Shown one piece after another: positions 22,540 through 29,775 of a stretch of 55,095 bases of DNA. The translations under genes and the position numbers were made by a program. Within the stretch, counting starts at the first letter, position 1. Each line of letters starts with the position of its first letter. Source of the DNA: Clostridia bacterium (GTDB lineage Bacteria; Bacillota_A; Clostridia; Christensenellales; CAG-138); contig JAFPXU010000082.1 of the NCBI GenBank assembly GCA_017394605.1, forward strand, positions 1 to 55,095, in the 5' to 3' direction. Below the pieces are notes generated by a model. It was not told where the DNA came from. It worked only from the letters and a program-made list of their open reading frames with translations, and ran no database searches.

Positions 22540-24339
22540 TTACCGACCGAACTGGCAGTCATTGTTGCCGGAGTTGGTGGTCCACATTTCGAGCATGTTG
22601 ATCGGGTCGTTGAAGTCTGCGATCCAGCCTTCACGAGCGAAGTCGAAGTTGCCCTGTTTACGCTCCTCAAGGAAGACGTTCCAATCCTGCTGCTCAATGG
22701 AGAGCTTGATGCCTACCGCGGCGAGGTCCTGCTGCAGAGACTCAGCAACTGCAATGTGGCCGGAAGTCGGGTTGGTGAGGTAGGTCAGGTCGATCGGTGT
22801 CTCGGAGGAGAGCATGCCGTCATCACCGAACTTGAAGCCGGCTGCTTTCAGCAGCGTGCGGGCTTCTTCGATGGTGGCATCAGGATCGTTGTTGATGGCG
22901 TAACCATCATAGTAAGCGCTGTCTTCCACGGTGGTCTTGAAGATGCCGCCGTTGCCGTCTGCCATGCCGATCGGGATGAAGGAAGTAGCGACCTTCTGAC
23001 CGGTCTGGCCGATGTTCTCGCAGATGTAGTCACGGTCGATCAGGATCACGAACGCTTTACGAGCACAGGCTGCCTGAGCGGGGGTCATGCCATCGAACAG
23101 AGAACTCTTGCAGTTGAAAGCGCAGTAGTAGGTACCGAGCTCGTCAACAATGTGGAATTCCGGATTTGCGGTTTCTTTCAGAGTCGCGATTTCATCCGTC
23201 GGGACGGAGTCAGCGAAGTCGAGGTTGCCGGCATTGTACGCAGCGAAGATCGCTGTGTCGTCAGCGGAGAGCATGTACTCGATCTTGTTGAGAGAGACCT
23301 TGTCAGCGTCGAACCAGTAGGGGTTCTTCTCATAGGTCATGGACTCGTCATGATTCCATGCTGTGAGAACGAACGCACCGTTGGAGATGAAGCCGGCTTC
23401 CTGTGCCCAGTGACCCGGGTTGGATGTCCAGTCATCATATTTTTCAACTTCGGACTGCTTGATCGGGAAGAAGGTCGGGAATGCCATCAGGTCTTCCATG
23501 TAAGCGCAGGGAGCGGTGAGAACGAACTCGAAAGTCGTGTCGTCGATCGCTTTGCAGTTGATGGGAGAAGACTCTGCATCGGAATAACCTTCGAATCCGG
23601 AGAACATGTACTGATAGTCAGCGGCTGTCGCGAGGTCAGCTGCGCGCTTCCAGGAGTACTCGAAGTCTTTAGCAGTCAGGTCGGAACCGTCGGACCACTT
23701 CAGACCGGATTTCAGGGTTACCGTGTAGGTGAGACCATCTTCGGATACGACATAGCTCTCTGCGCATGCCGGAACCGGTGCGCCGGAAGCGTCATAGGTG
23801 TACAGACCGGAGAAGGAGTTCGCCGCGAGGCAGGCACCGTCGACGGAGCTGTTCAGAGCGGGATCAAGATAATCCGGCTCGGAGCTCAGGTTGATACGGA
23901 TCGTATCAGCACCGTTTGCCATCTGGGTGTACATGAAGAACTTGGTTGCGAACGGGTTGGAATAGATGCCGCTCACATAATCCTTCTGCATGTAGACGTC
24001 ATTGTAATAGTAATACGGAATGACGCACCACGTTGCCATCAGGATGTCTTCTGCCTGATGCATCATCTCAGTACGTTTTGCGGTATCTGTTTCAGCTTTG
24101 ATGGCTGCGACCAGTGCATCGTACTGACCCCACTCTGTCAGAGGATCGATGAAAGCGTCGGAAATGAAATCTTCCGCGTTCGGAGCTTCCTCTTCAGAGG
24201 TTGCTGCGGGCTGCTGAATTGCTTCTGCAACCTGGGCGACTGCTGCTTCCACGGCTGCCTGATCAACCTGACCATTCGCACAAGCTACAAGCGCGAAGAT
24301 CATGCAAGCTGACAGAACCAGAGCAATGATTTTTTTCAT
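22540..24339 (-). CDS. oppA: Oligopeptide-binding lipoprotein OppA with circularly permuted domain order
   Basis: A 599-residue solute-binding protein (SBP_bac_5). The lipobox is LVAC, Cys20. After an Ala/Gln-rich linker, residues about 72-139 (YDALVAAIKAETD...MHQAEDILM...CVIPYYYYNDVYM...SNPFATKFFMYTQ) are the segment that normally closes OppA-type proteins. The usual N-terminus follows only then, at about 145 (DTIRINLSSEPDYLDPALNSSVDG). The protein stops at NNDCQFGR, exactly where the canonical C-terminal segment would begin. The order is therefore permuted and nothing appears lost. It binds peptides outside the membrane for OppBCDF. It is last in the operon but has its own strong promoter (24391-24419). 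Confidence 0.9.
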   Translation of the reverse strand: MKKIIALVLSACMIFALVACANGQVDQAAVEAAVAQVAEAIQQPAATSEEEAPNAEDFISDAFIDPLTEWGQYDALVAAIKAETDTAKRTEMMHQAEDILMATWCVIPYYYYNDVYMQKDYVSGIYSNPFATKFFMYTQMANGADTIRINLSSEPDYLDPALNSSVDGACLAANSFSGLYTYDASGAPVPACAESYVVSEDGLTYTVTLKSGLKWSDGSDLTAKDFEYSWKRAADLATAADYQYMFSGFEGYSDAESSPINCKAIDDTTFEFVLTAPCAYMEDLMAFPTFFPIKQSEVEKYDDWTSNPGHWAQEAGFISNGAFVLTAWNHDESMTYEKNPYWFDADKVSLNKIEYMLSADDTAIFAAYNAGNLDFADSVPTDEIATLKETANPEFHIVDELGTYYCAFNCKSSLFDGMTPAQAACARKAFVILIDRDYICENIGQTGQKVATSFIPIGMADGNGGIFKTTVEDSAYYDGYAINNDPDATIEEARTLLKAAGFKFGDDGMLSSETPIDLTYLTNPTSGHIAVAESLQQDLAAVGIKLSIEQQDWNVFLEERKQGNFDFAREGWIADFNDPINMLEMWTTNSGNNDCQFGR

Positions 24340-24390
24340 TTGATTTCCTCCTATAAGAATAAATACCTTTTTTCAAAGGGATAATGCCAA

Positions 24391-24419
24391 ATTATATACA
24401 TTGTATATAAAAAAGTCAA
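24391..24419 (-). promoter_or_regulatory. Strong sigma-A promoter of oppA
   Basis: Minus strand: TTGACT (24419-24414), 17-base spacer, TATAAT (24396-24391), about 45 bases before the ribosome binding site AGGAGG. The -35 overlaps one arm of the inverted repeat at 24416-24464. Confidence 0.85.
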
Positions 24420-24464
24420 TAAGTGACCGTCACATTTCATAGCATTGTTACAATCACTTATTGA
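24416..24464. repeat. Perfect 11-base inverted repeat at the oppA promoter
   Basis: TCAATAAGTGA (24416-24426) and TCACTTATTGA (24454-24464) are perfect inverse copies with 27 bases between. Inside lie two smaller palindromes, GTGAC-C-GTCAC (24423-24433) and TTGTTACAA (24445-24453). One arm covers the -35 of oppA. It is a candidate operator; it could also fold as a long RNA stem if read through from oppF. Confidence 0.7.
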
Positions 24465-24495
24465 ATAAATACTGATTAAATCAGAATAATTATGC

Positions 24496-24516
24496 GAAGC
24501 CTAAACGCCGGGCTTC
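24496..24516 (-). terminator. Weak hairpin at the oppF end
   Basis: GAAGCC and GGCTTC with a 9-base loop, overlapping the oppF stop codon, followed by AT-rich sequence but no T-run. It may thin out transcription between oppF and oppA. Confidence 0.35.
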
Positions 24517-25471
24517 ATTTGACATGACACGCCACAAAGTGCCCGTTTCCGCGGTCGGTAAATTCCGGCATCTCTTCTGCACACTTTTCGGTTGCGTATC
24601 TGCAGCGGGTTCTGAACGGACATCCGGTCGGCATGTTGAGCGGGGACGGGACGTCTCCTTCCAGAACGATCCTCTGCTTTCTGCGCGCAGTTTCAGGATC
24701 AGGAATCGGGACGGCGGACAGCAGGGATTCCGTATAGGGGTGGATGGGATGATCCATCAGTTCGTCGGAGTCGGCAAGCTCCACCATGTGCCCCAGATAC
24801 ATGACGGCGATACGGTTCGAGATATGACGTACGACCAGCAGATCATGGGCAATGAAAAGGTAGGCAACGCCCAGCTTTTCCTGCAGTTCCTCGAACATGT
24901 TGATGACCTGTGCCTGGATGGAAACGTCCAGAGCGGAAACAGGTTCATCGCAGACAATGAACTTCGGATTGACCGCAAGCGCTCTCGCGATGCCGATACG
25001 CTGGCGCTGCCCGCCGGAAAACTCATGCGCGTATCTGGTCGCGTGCTCCGCGTTCAGACCGACCAGCTCCATCAGATTGAGGATCTTTTCACGGCGTTCC
25101 TTGGAACCGGAATACAGATGGTGAACGTCAAGCGGTTCGCCGATGATGTCTTCTACGGTCATTCTCGGGTTCAGAGAGGAATAGGGATCCTGAAAGACCA
25201 TCTGCATTTGTTTGCGGAGCGCCTTAATGTTGCTCCTGGTGATTTCGGTTCCTTCAAAGAAGACCTTGCCGCCTGTCGGTTCGTACAGTCGGAGAACGGA
25301 TCTGCCGACTGTTGTCTTGCCGCAGCCGGATTCGCCGACGAGGCCGAGCGTCTCACCGTGGCGGATGGAGAAGGAGATATCGTCAACGGCTTTCAGAGGC
25401 GTGGTTTTCGCGAAACCGGTGCGGATGGGGAAATACTGTTTTAGATGTTCAACATCAAGAAGATTGGTCAT
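24515..25471 (-). CDS. oppF: Oligopeptide ABC transporter ATPase OppF
   Basis: A 318-residue ATPase with Walker [10 protein letters not shown], signature [15 protein letters not shown], Walker [13 protein letters not shown] and H-loop FIAHD. The C-terminal oligopeptide/dipeptide domain has [15 protein letters not shown], which in related proteins holds an iron-sulfur cluster. It powers import together with OppD. Its start overlaps the oppD stop by 4 bases. Confidence 0.95.
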   Translation of the reverse strand: MTNLLDVEHLKQYFPIRTGFAKTTPLKAVDDISFSIRHGETLGLVGESGCGKTTVGRSVLRLYEPTGGKVFFEGTEITRSNIKALRKQMQMVFQDPYSSLNPRMTVEDIIGEPLDVHHLYSGSKERREKILNLMELVGLNAEHATRYAHEFSGGQRQRIGIARALAVNPKFIVCDEPVSALDVSIQAQVINMFEELQEKLGVAYLFIAHDLLVVRHISNRIAVMYLGHMVELADSDELMDHPIHPYTESLLSAVPIPDPETARRKQRIVLEGDVPSPLNMPTGCPFRTRCRYATEKCAEEMPEFTDRGNGHFVACHVK

Positions 25472-26505
25472 TTGGATGCTTCCTCCTTTTCCGCAGTATC
25501 CGGCAGCGTTTCAAAACCTTTGCCGTCCCGCACGTTGATCCAGCAGGAGGCTTTATGGTTTTCGTTGATAAACAGCTCTTCAGGAATCTCTTCCAGGCAG
25601 ATCTTCATGGCAGCGTCGCAGCGGGGGCAGAAGGCGCAGCCCGCAGGCATGTTGAGCATGTTGATCGGCGTGCCCGAGATCGGAACCAGTTTCTGCTTTT
25701 TGGAGTTCATGGTCGGGATGCTTCGGAGCAGTCCCTTTGTATATTCGTGATGCGGATTATAGAAGATCTCGTCCGCCGTACCGCGTTCACAGACGCGGCC
25801 GCCGTACATGACGATGATCTCGTCGCAAATCTCCGCGATAACGCCCAGATCGTGGGTGACCATGATGATGGCCATTCCCATCTTTTTCTGCAGGGACTGC
25901 ATGAGTTCCAGAATCTGCGCCTGGATCGTAACGTCCAACGCGGTGGTGGGTTCGTCCGCGATCAGGATATCGGGTTCGCAGGCGAGTGCCATGGCGATCA
26001 TGATCCTCTGCCGCATGCCGCCGGAAAGCTGATACGGATACTGCTTCATGCGCTTTTCGGGTTCGTTGATTCCGACGAGCGAGATCAGTTCCACCGCCCG
26101 GTCATATGCTTCCTTGCCGCGCTTCGGCGTATGAAGCGTGATCGCTTCTTTCAGCTGGTTGCCGATTGTGAAGACCGGGTTTAGGCTCGTCATGGGATCC
26201 TGGAAGATGATGGAAACGCACCGTCCGCGGAAAGACTGCATTTCCTTGTCCGACCATTTGACGATGTTCTCGCCCTTGAACAGGATCTCGCCTTTGTCGA
26301 TCCATCCGTTTTCAGAGAGAATCTGCATGACGGAATAAGCGGTAACGCTCTTTCCGGATCCAGATTCGCCGACGATGCCGAGGACTTTGCCCTCATCGAG
26401 GTTGAAGCTGACGCCGTTTACTGCGCTGACGACGCCGTTATCAGTGGAAAAATGCGTGTGCAGGTCTTTTACACTCAGGAGATGTTCATAGTTCTTCTGT
26501 TCCAT
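25468..26505 (-). CDS. oppD: Oligopeptide ABC transporter ATPase OppD
   Basis: A 345-residue ATPase with Walker [10 protein letters not shown], signature [15 protein letters not shown], Walker [14 protein letters not shown]-loop MVTHD, and C-terminal [15 protein letters not shown]. It pairs with OppF beneath the OppBC channel. It lies four bases after oppC and overlaps oppF by 4 bases, so translation is coupled along the operon. Confidence 0.95.
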   Translation of the reverse strand: MEQKNYEHLLSVKDLHTHFSTDNGVVSAVNGVSFNLDEGKVLGIVGESGSGKSVTAYSVMQILSENGWIDKGEILFKGENIVKWSDKEMQSFRGRCVSIIFQDPMTSLNPVFTIGNQLKEAITLHTPKRGKEAYDRAVELISLVGINEPEKRMKQYPYQLSGGMRQRIMIAMALACEPDILIADEPTTALDVTIQAQILELMQSLQKKMGMAIIMVTHDLGVIAEICDEIIVMYGGRVCERGTADEIFYNPHHEYTKGLLRSIPTMNSKKQKLVPISGTPINMLNMPAGCAFCPRCDAAMKICLEEIPEELFINENHKASCWINVRDGKGFETLPDTAEKEEASK

Positions 26506-26509
26506 ATTT

Positions 26510-27577
26510 TTACCTCCTCAGCTTCGGATCGAACGCATCCCGCATGCCGTCGCCCAGCAGATTCAGCGAGAGAACGATCAGGCAGATCGCCGCCGCAGGA
26601 AAGATCAGTTTGTACGGGTAGGACTGGAGACCTTGCCGTGCTGCGTTTGCCAGAGAACCGAGAGACGGCATGGGAGCCGAAACGCCCAGACCGATGAAGG
26701 AAAGATAGCTTTCCGTGAAGATTGCCGACGGGATCTGCAGCGCGGTGGAAATGATGATAACCGACAGACAGTTCGGAAGGATATGCTTGCGGATGATCCT
26801 CGCACTGCCTGCGCCGATCGATTTTGCCGCGAGGACATAGTCGTTTTCACGGATCGACAGAATCTGGCCGCGGATGAGACGGCACATTCCGACCCAGTAC
26901 AGCGCACCGAAGACGATGAACATGGAGATCATGTTCGTGCCGAGGTTGGCAAGGACGGAACCGGTCTTGAACGAGAGGACTTCTTTCAGTACGACGGAAA
27001 GAAGGATGACCATCAGCATGTCCGGAAGCGAATAGATAATATCCACAATACGCATGATGATCAGGTCGACTCTTCCGCCGATATAGCCCGAGATACTGCC
27101 GATCAGCATGCCGATGATCAACACGATAATGCTGGCAAAGAATCCGACAAACAGGGATACGCGCGCACCGTATACCACACGGATGAAATAATCGCGGCAC
27201 TGTTCATCCGTCCCGAAGATGTGCGGGAAACGGGTGTTGCCCTTTGCGATATATTTCTGTTCTTCCTTGCTGAATTCAAACGGCGCAAGGTTCTTGGCGC
27301 CCTTGTCGCGGCGTCCGTTGACGGAGAGGATCTCCTCATAACCGTAAGGAACGATCATCGGTGCAATGACGATGGTCGCGATAACAAGGAACAGAACGAT
27401 AAGACTCGCAACGGCCAGAGGGTTCTTCATCAGACGGCGCATGCCATCTCGGAAGAACGTCGTGCTCTTGCTCATGACCTCCTGCTGGCGTTTTTCATCC
27501 TCTGTGGCAGGCTCGAACTTTTTGAGATCCAGCTGCAGACTGAAGGGACGTTTTTTCGGAATCGTGTTGTTTTCCAT
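26510..27577 (-). CDS. oppC: Oligopeptide ABC transporter permease OppC
   Basis: A 355-residue inner-membrane permease with a cytoplasmic N-terminus, six helices and the EAA loop (YVLAAKSIGAGSARIIRKHILPN). An insert after the first helix (YEEILSVNGRRDKGAKNLAPFEFSKEEQKYIAKG) lies outside the membrane, as in other OppC/AppC proteins. The start ATG 27577 follows GGGAGG; the longer frame to 27601 would run into oppB. Confidence 0.94.
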   Translation of the reverse strand: MENNTIPKKRPFSLQLDLKKFEPATEDEKRQQEVMSKSTTFFRDGMRRLMKNPLAVASLIVLFLVIATIVIAPMIVPYGYEEILSVNGRRDKGAKNLAPFEFSKEEQKYIAKGNTRFPHIFGTDEQCRDYFIRVVYGARVSLFVGFFASIIVLIIGMLIGSISGYIGGRVDLIIMRIVDIIYSLPDMLMVILLSVVLKEVLSFKTGSVLANLGTNMISMFIVFGALYWVGMCRLIRGQILSIRENDYVLAAKSIGAGSARIIRKHILPNCLSVIIISTALQIPSAIFTESYLSFIGLGVSAPMPSLGSLANAARQGLQSYPYKLIFPAAAICLIVLSLNLLGDGMRDAFDPKLRR

Positions 27578-27593
27578 GCTTTTTCCTCCCATC

Positions 27594-28505
27594 TCAATCA
27601 TACTGGATGCGCGGGTCTACGACTTTATACAGAAGATCGCAGACCAGGGTCGCCACGACCATCAGGGAGGCGAGGAAGATCGTTGTCGCCATGATCAGAG
27701 TATAATCACGGTTGTTGATGGCACTGACGAATTTGCCGCCCATTCCGCCGATGGTGAAGATCGTTTCCACAACCATGGAGCCGGTGATGATATACGCAAT
27801 CTGGGGTCCCGCATAGGTGATGACCGGTATCAGGGAGTTTCTCAGAGCGTGCTTGAAGATCAGCTTGGCCTTGGAAACGCCCTTTGCGCGTGCGGTGCGG
27901 ACATAATCCTGACCGAGCGCGTCAAGCATGCTCGTTTTGCTGAGCCTTGTGATATAAGCCATCGGATAGGCGGACAGCGAAATGACGGGCAGGATATAAC
28001 TGCTGTTGTTGGCGTCCCAGACGGGAACCCATCCGAGACGGATACAGAATACCAGCAGCAGAAGCGTCGCTAGAACAAAACTTGGTACCGCGGTAAAAAG
28101 CGTGGAGAAAAAGACGATGACCCTGTCCGGCAATTTGTTCCGTGTTAAAGCGGCGAGCGAACCGAATACCGTTCCGCAGACCAGCGCCACCAGCATGGCC
28201 ATGAGGCCGAGACGCGCGGATATCGGGAAGCTTTCTCCGATAATGGCTCTGATCTCACGGCCGTTTTTCAGCGAAACACCGAAATCGCCCTGCAGCAGTC
28301 CTTTCATATACATAATAAACTGCGTGAACAACGGCTTATCCAGATTATAGCGAGCGTTCAGAGCGTCAATCGTCGCCTGACTCAGAGCTTTTTCCTTGTT
28401 GAACGGTCCGCCCGGAACCGCATGCATCAGGAAGAACGTAATCGCACAGATAGCCAGAATGGTCACGATAGCGAGCAACACACGTTTAATAATGTATCTG
28501 CCCAA
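27594..28505 (-). CDS. oppB: Oligopeptide ABC transporter permease OppB
   Basis: A 303-residue permease with six helices and the EAA loop (YVRTARAKGVSKAKLIFKHALRN). The best start is TTG 28505 (GRYIIKRVLLAIVTIL...), which has AAGGGAG nine bases upstream and gives the typical family N-terminus. The longer frame to 28574 lacks a ribosome binding site and would start almost at the transcription start. It is the first gene of oppBCDF-oppA. Confidence 0.92.
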   Translation of the reverse strand: MGRYIIKRVLLAIVTILAICAITFFLMHAVPGGPFNKEKALSQATIDALNARYNLDKPLFTQFIMYMKGLLQGDFGVSLKNGREIRAIIGESFPISARLGLMAMLVALVCGTVFGSLAALTRNKLPDRVIVFFSTLFTAVPSFVLATLLLLVFCIRLGWVPVWDANNSSYILPVISLSAYPMAYITRLSKTSMLDALGQDYVRTARAKGVSKAKLIFKHALRNSLIPVITYAGPQIAYIITGSMVVETIFTIGGMGGKFVSAINNRDYTLIMATTIFLASLMVVATLVCDLLYKVVDPRIQYD

Positions 28506-28591
28506 AATCCCACTCCCTTTCTTATACGGTGGATTTATCTGAATCTGATAGCAAATAAACCCAAATAATAGCACTTGGTTATAATTTATTT

Positions 28592-28620
28592 AGTATATAG
28601 GATTGTGTTTTACGCGTCAA
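28592..28620 (-). promoter_or_regulatory. Sigma-A promoter of oppBCDF
   Basis: Minus strand: TTGACG (28620-28615), 17-base spacer, TATACT (28597-28592), about 80 bases before the TTG start of oppB. Confidence 0.75.
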
Positions 28621-28639
28621 TCAAAACGGAGAGAAAAGT

Positions 28640-28681
28640 CGCATAAAAACCTGCGGAATCCTGCATATTATGCGGTTTTTT
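28640..28681 (+). terminator. Orphan intrinsic terminator in the opp-queH intergenic region
   Basis: CGCATAA (28640-28646) pairs with TTATGCG (28668-28674), followed by G and six T residues. It points rightward, yet no gene on the plus strand ends before it: opp is transcribed the other way. It may end a short unannotated RNA or antisense transcript from the oppB 5' region. The rest of 28506-28827 holds only promoters. Confidence 0.5.
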
Positions 28682-28748
28682 CGTAGCGGGAGGGTGCTGA
28701 TCCGTAGCGGAGACCGGCCGTGAACAGAAAAACGGCATGTCAAAACAA

Positions 28749-28777
28749 TGGAGATTTACTGCCCGGCTTGGTATACT
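28749..28777 (+). promoter_or_regulatory. Candidate promoter of queH
   Basis: TGGAGA, 17-base spacer, TATACT (28772-28777). The -10 is good and the -35 weak. The expected start site near 28784 argues that translation begins at GTG 28828 and not at ATG 28786. Confidence 0.45.
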
Positions 28778-28827
28778 GACTATGAATGAACAGGACCGGC
28801 GCATTGACGGTCAAAGGGAGCGCGGAC

Positions 28828-29484
28828 GTGGGAATACCGCTTGATTCCGGAAGGAAAAACGCAAAAATCAATTATCAGAAGGAGACCGATAGAGTGCTGG
28901 AAGGGCTTCATGACCGGCCGAGGCTTCTTCTGCACAGCTGCTGCGGGCCCTGCTCCAGTTATGTTCTGGAATATCTCTCGAAATCATTTGATATCACGGT
29001 TTTTTACTATAATCCGAATATCCGTCCGGAAGAGGAGTTTGTGAAGCGGCTGGAGAATCAGAAAAAGCTGCTGAACGAGATGCGGCCGGAAGGAGCATGC
29101 GCGGAGCCCGTCGCGCCGCCTTACGATCCGACTCCGTTTGAGGAGATCGCACGAGGGATGGAGGACCTCCCGGAAGGCGGGGAGCGGTGCCTGAGATGCT
29201 ACCGCCTGAGACTTGAAAAGACGGCGGAATATGCCGCCGCGCACGGGTTCGAATGGTTCTGTACCACACTGTCCGTCAGTCCGCACAAGAATGCCGAAGC
29301 CCTGAACCGGATCGGCGAGGAAACCGCTGAGAAGTACGGTTTACGGTATCTTCCATCCGACTTTAAAAAACGTTCCGGTTACCTGAGATCGATACGGCTT
29401 TCCGAACAATACGGGCTTTACAGGCAGAACTACTGCGGCTGCACGCCCCCCGCAGCTGAAACCGAAAAGGACAAATCGCGATAA
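28828..29484 (+). CDS. queH: Epoxyqueuosine reductase QueH
   Basis: A 218-residue protein. LLLHSCCGPCSSYVLEYL (adjacent cysteines plus a third), YYNPNIRPEEEF, CLRCYRLRLEKTA and the terminal YCGC motif are diagnostic of QueH (former DUF208). This is a metalloenzyme with an iron-sulfur cluster that does the last step of queuosine synthesis in tRNA, replacing QueG in many anaerobes. The GTG at 28828 has AAAGGGAG seven bases upstream; the alternative ATG 28786 would add 14 residues unlike the family. A hairpin terminator follows. Confidence 0.92.
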   Translation: MGIPLDSGRKNAKINYQKETDRVLEGLHDRPRLLLHSCCGPCSSYVLEYLSKSFDITVFYYNPNIRPEEEFVKRLENQKKLLNEMRPEGACAEPVAPPYDPTPFEEIARGMEDLPEGGERCLRCYRLRLEKTAEYAAAHGFEWFCTTLSVSPHKNAEALNRIGEETAEKYGLRYLPSDFKKRSGYLRSIRLSEQYGLYRQNYCGCTPPAAETEKDKSR

Positions 29485-29502
29485 CCGTTCTGAAGATCGA
29501 AT

Positions 29503-29533
29503 AAGCCGGAAGTGTTATACAACGGCTTTTTTC
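29503..29533 (+). terminator. Terminator after queH
   Basis: AAGCCG (29503-29508) and CGGCTT (29523-29528) with a 14-base loop, then TTTTCTT. Confidence 0.65.
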
Positions 29534-29583
29534 TTATTTTAACGGAATAATACATCGGGAAAAAATAATTCTGATCCAAACCA

Positions 29584-29622
29584 TTATTCTCCCAATAGAA
29601 TAACGAGGCTGTATGCCGTTAT
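29584..29622. repeat. Overlapping inverted repeats upstream of the xdh promoter
   Basis: TTATTCT (29584-29590) and AGAATAA (29597-29603) are perfect inverse copies with a 6-base spacer. ATAACG (29600-29605) and CGTTAT (29617-29622) are another pair with an 11-base spacer, ending one base before the -35. The tandem layout suggests operator sites for one or two regulators of the molybdenum hydroxylase operon. No regulator gene is nearby. Confidence 0.55.
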
Positions 29623-29623
29623 A

Positions 29624-29652
29624 TTGAAAAAAAGGTGCCCTGGCATTATACT
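29624..29652 (+). promoter_or_regulatory. Sigma-A promoter of the xdh operon
   Basis: TTGAAA (29624-29629), 17-base spacer, TATACT (29647-29652). The start site is expected near 29659, giving a leader of about 117 bases before xdhA. Confidence 0.8.
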
Positions 29653-29667
29653 GAATATAACTATAGG

Positions 29668-29720
29668 ATGCTGAATTTCTTTGCAGTTTTTGTATGGAGT
29701 TCAGCATGATTCATGTTTTT
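29668..29720 (+). promoter_or_regulatory. Leader hairpin with downstream T-run (possible attenuator)
   Basis: ATGCTGAA (29668-29675) pairs with TTCAGCAT (29700-29707), followed 8 bases later by TTTTT (29716-29720). It lies wholly within the predicted xdhA leader, about 10 bases after the start site. It matches no riboswitch class that I recognise. Confidence 0.4.
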
Positions 29721-29775
29721 CTCGATTCATTCTTTATATCGGACTCCCAAGCATCAAACGAACAGGAGATACAAG

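Noticed and set aside
22756..24312. A 518-codon plus-strand frame opposite oppA
   Set aside because: Shadow of oppA; no ribosome binding site, and its composition mirrors the antisense of a periplasmic protein.
22540..24339. oppA as a pseudogene truncated at its C-terminus
   Set aside because: The missing C-terminal segment is present at the N-terminus in the same uninterrupted frame, with an intact lipobox, promoter, ribosome binding site and terminator.
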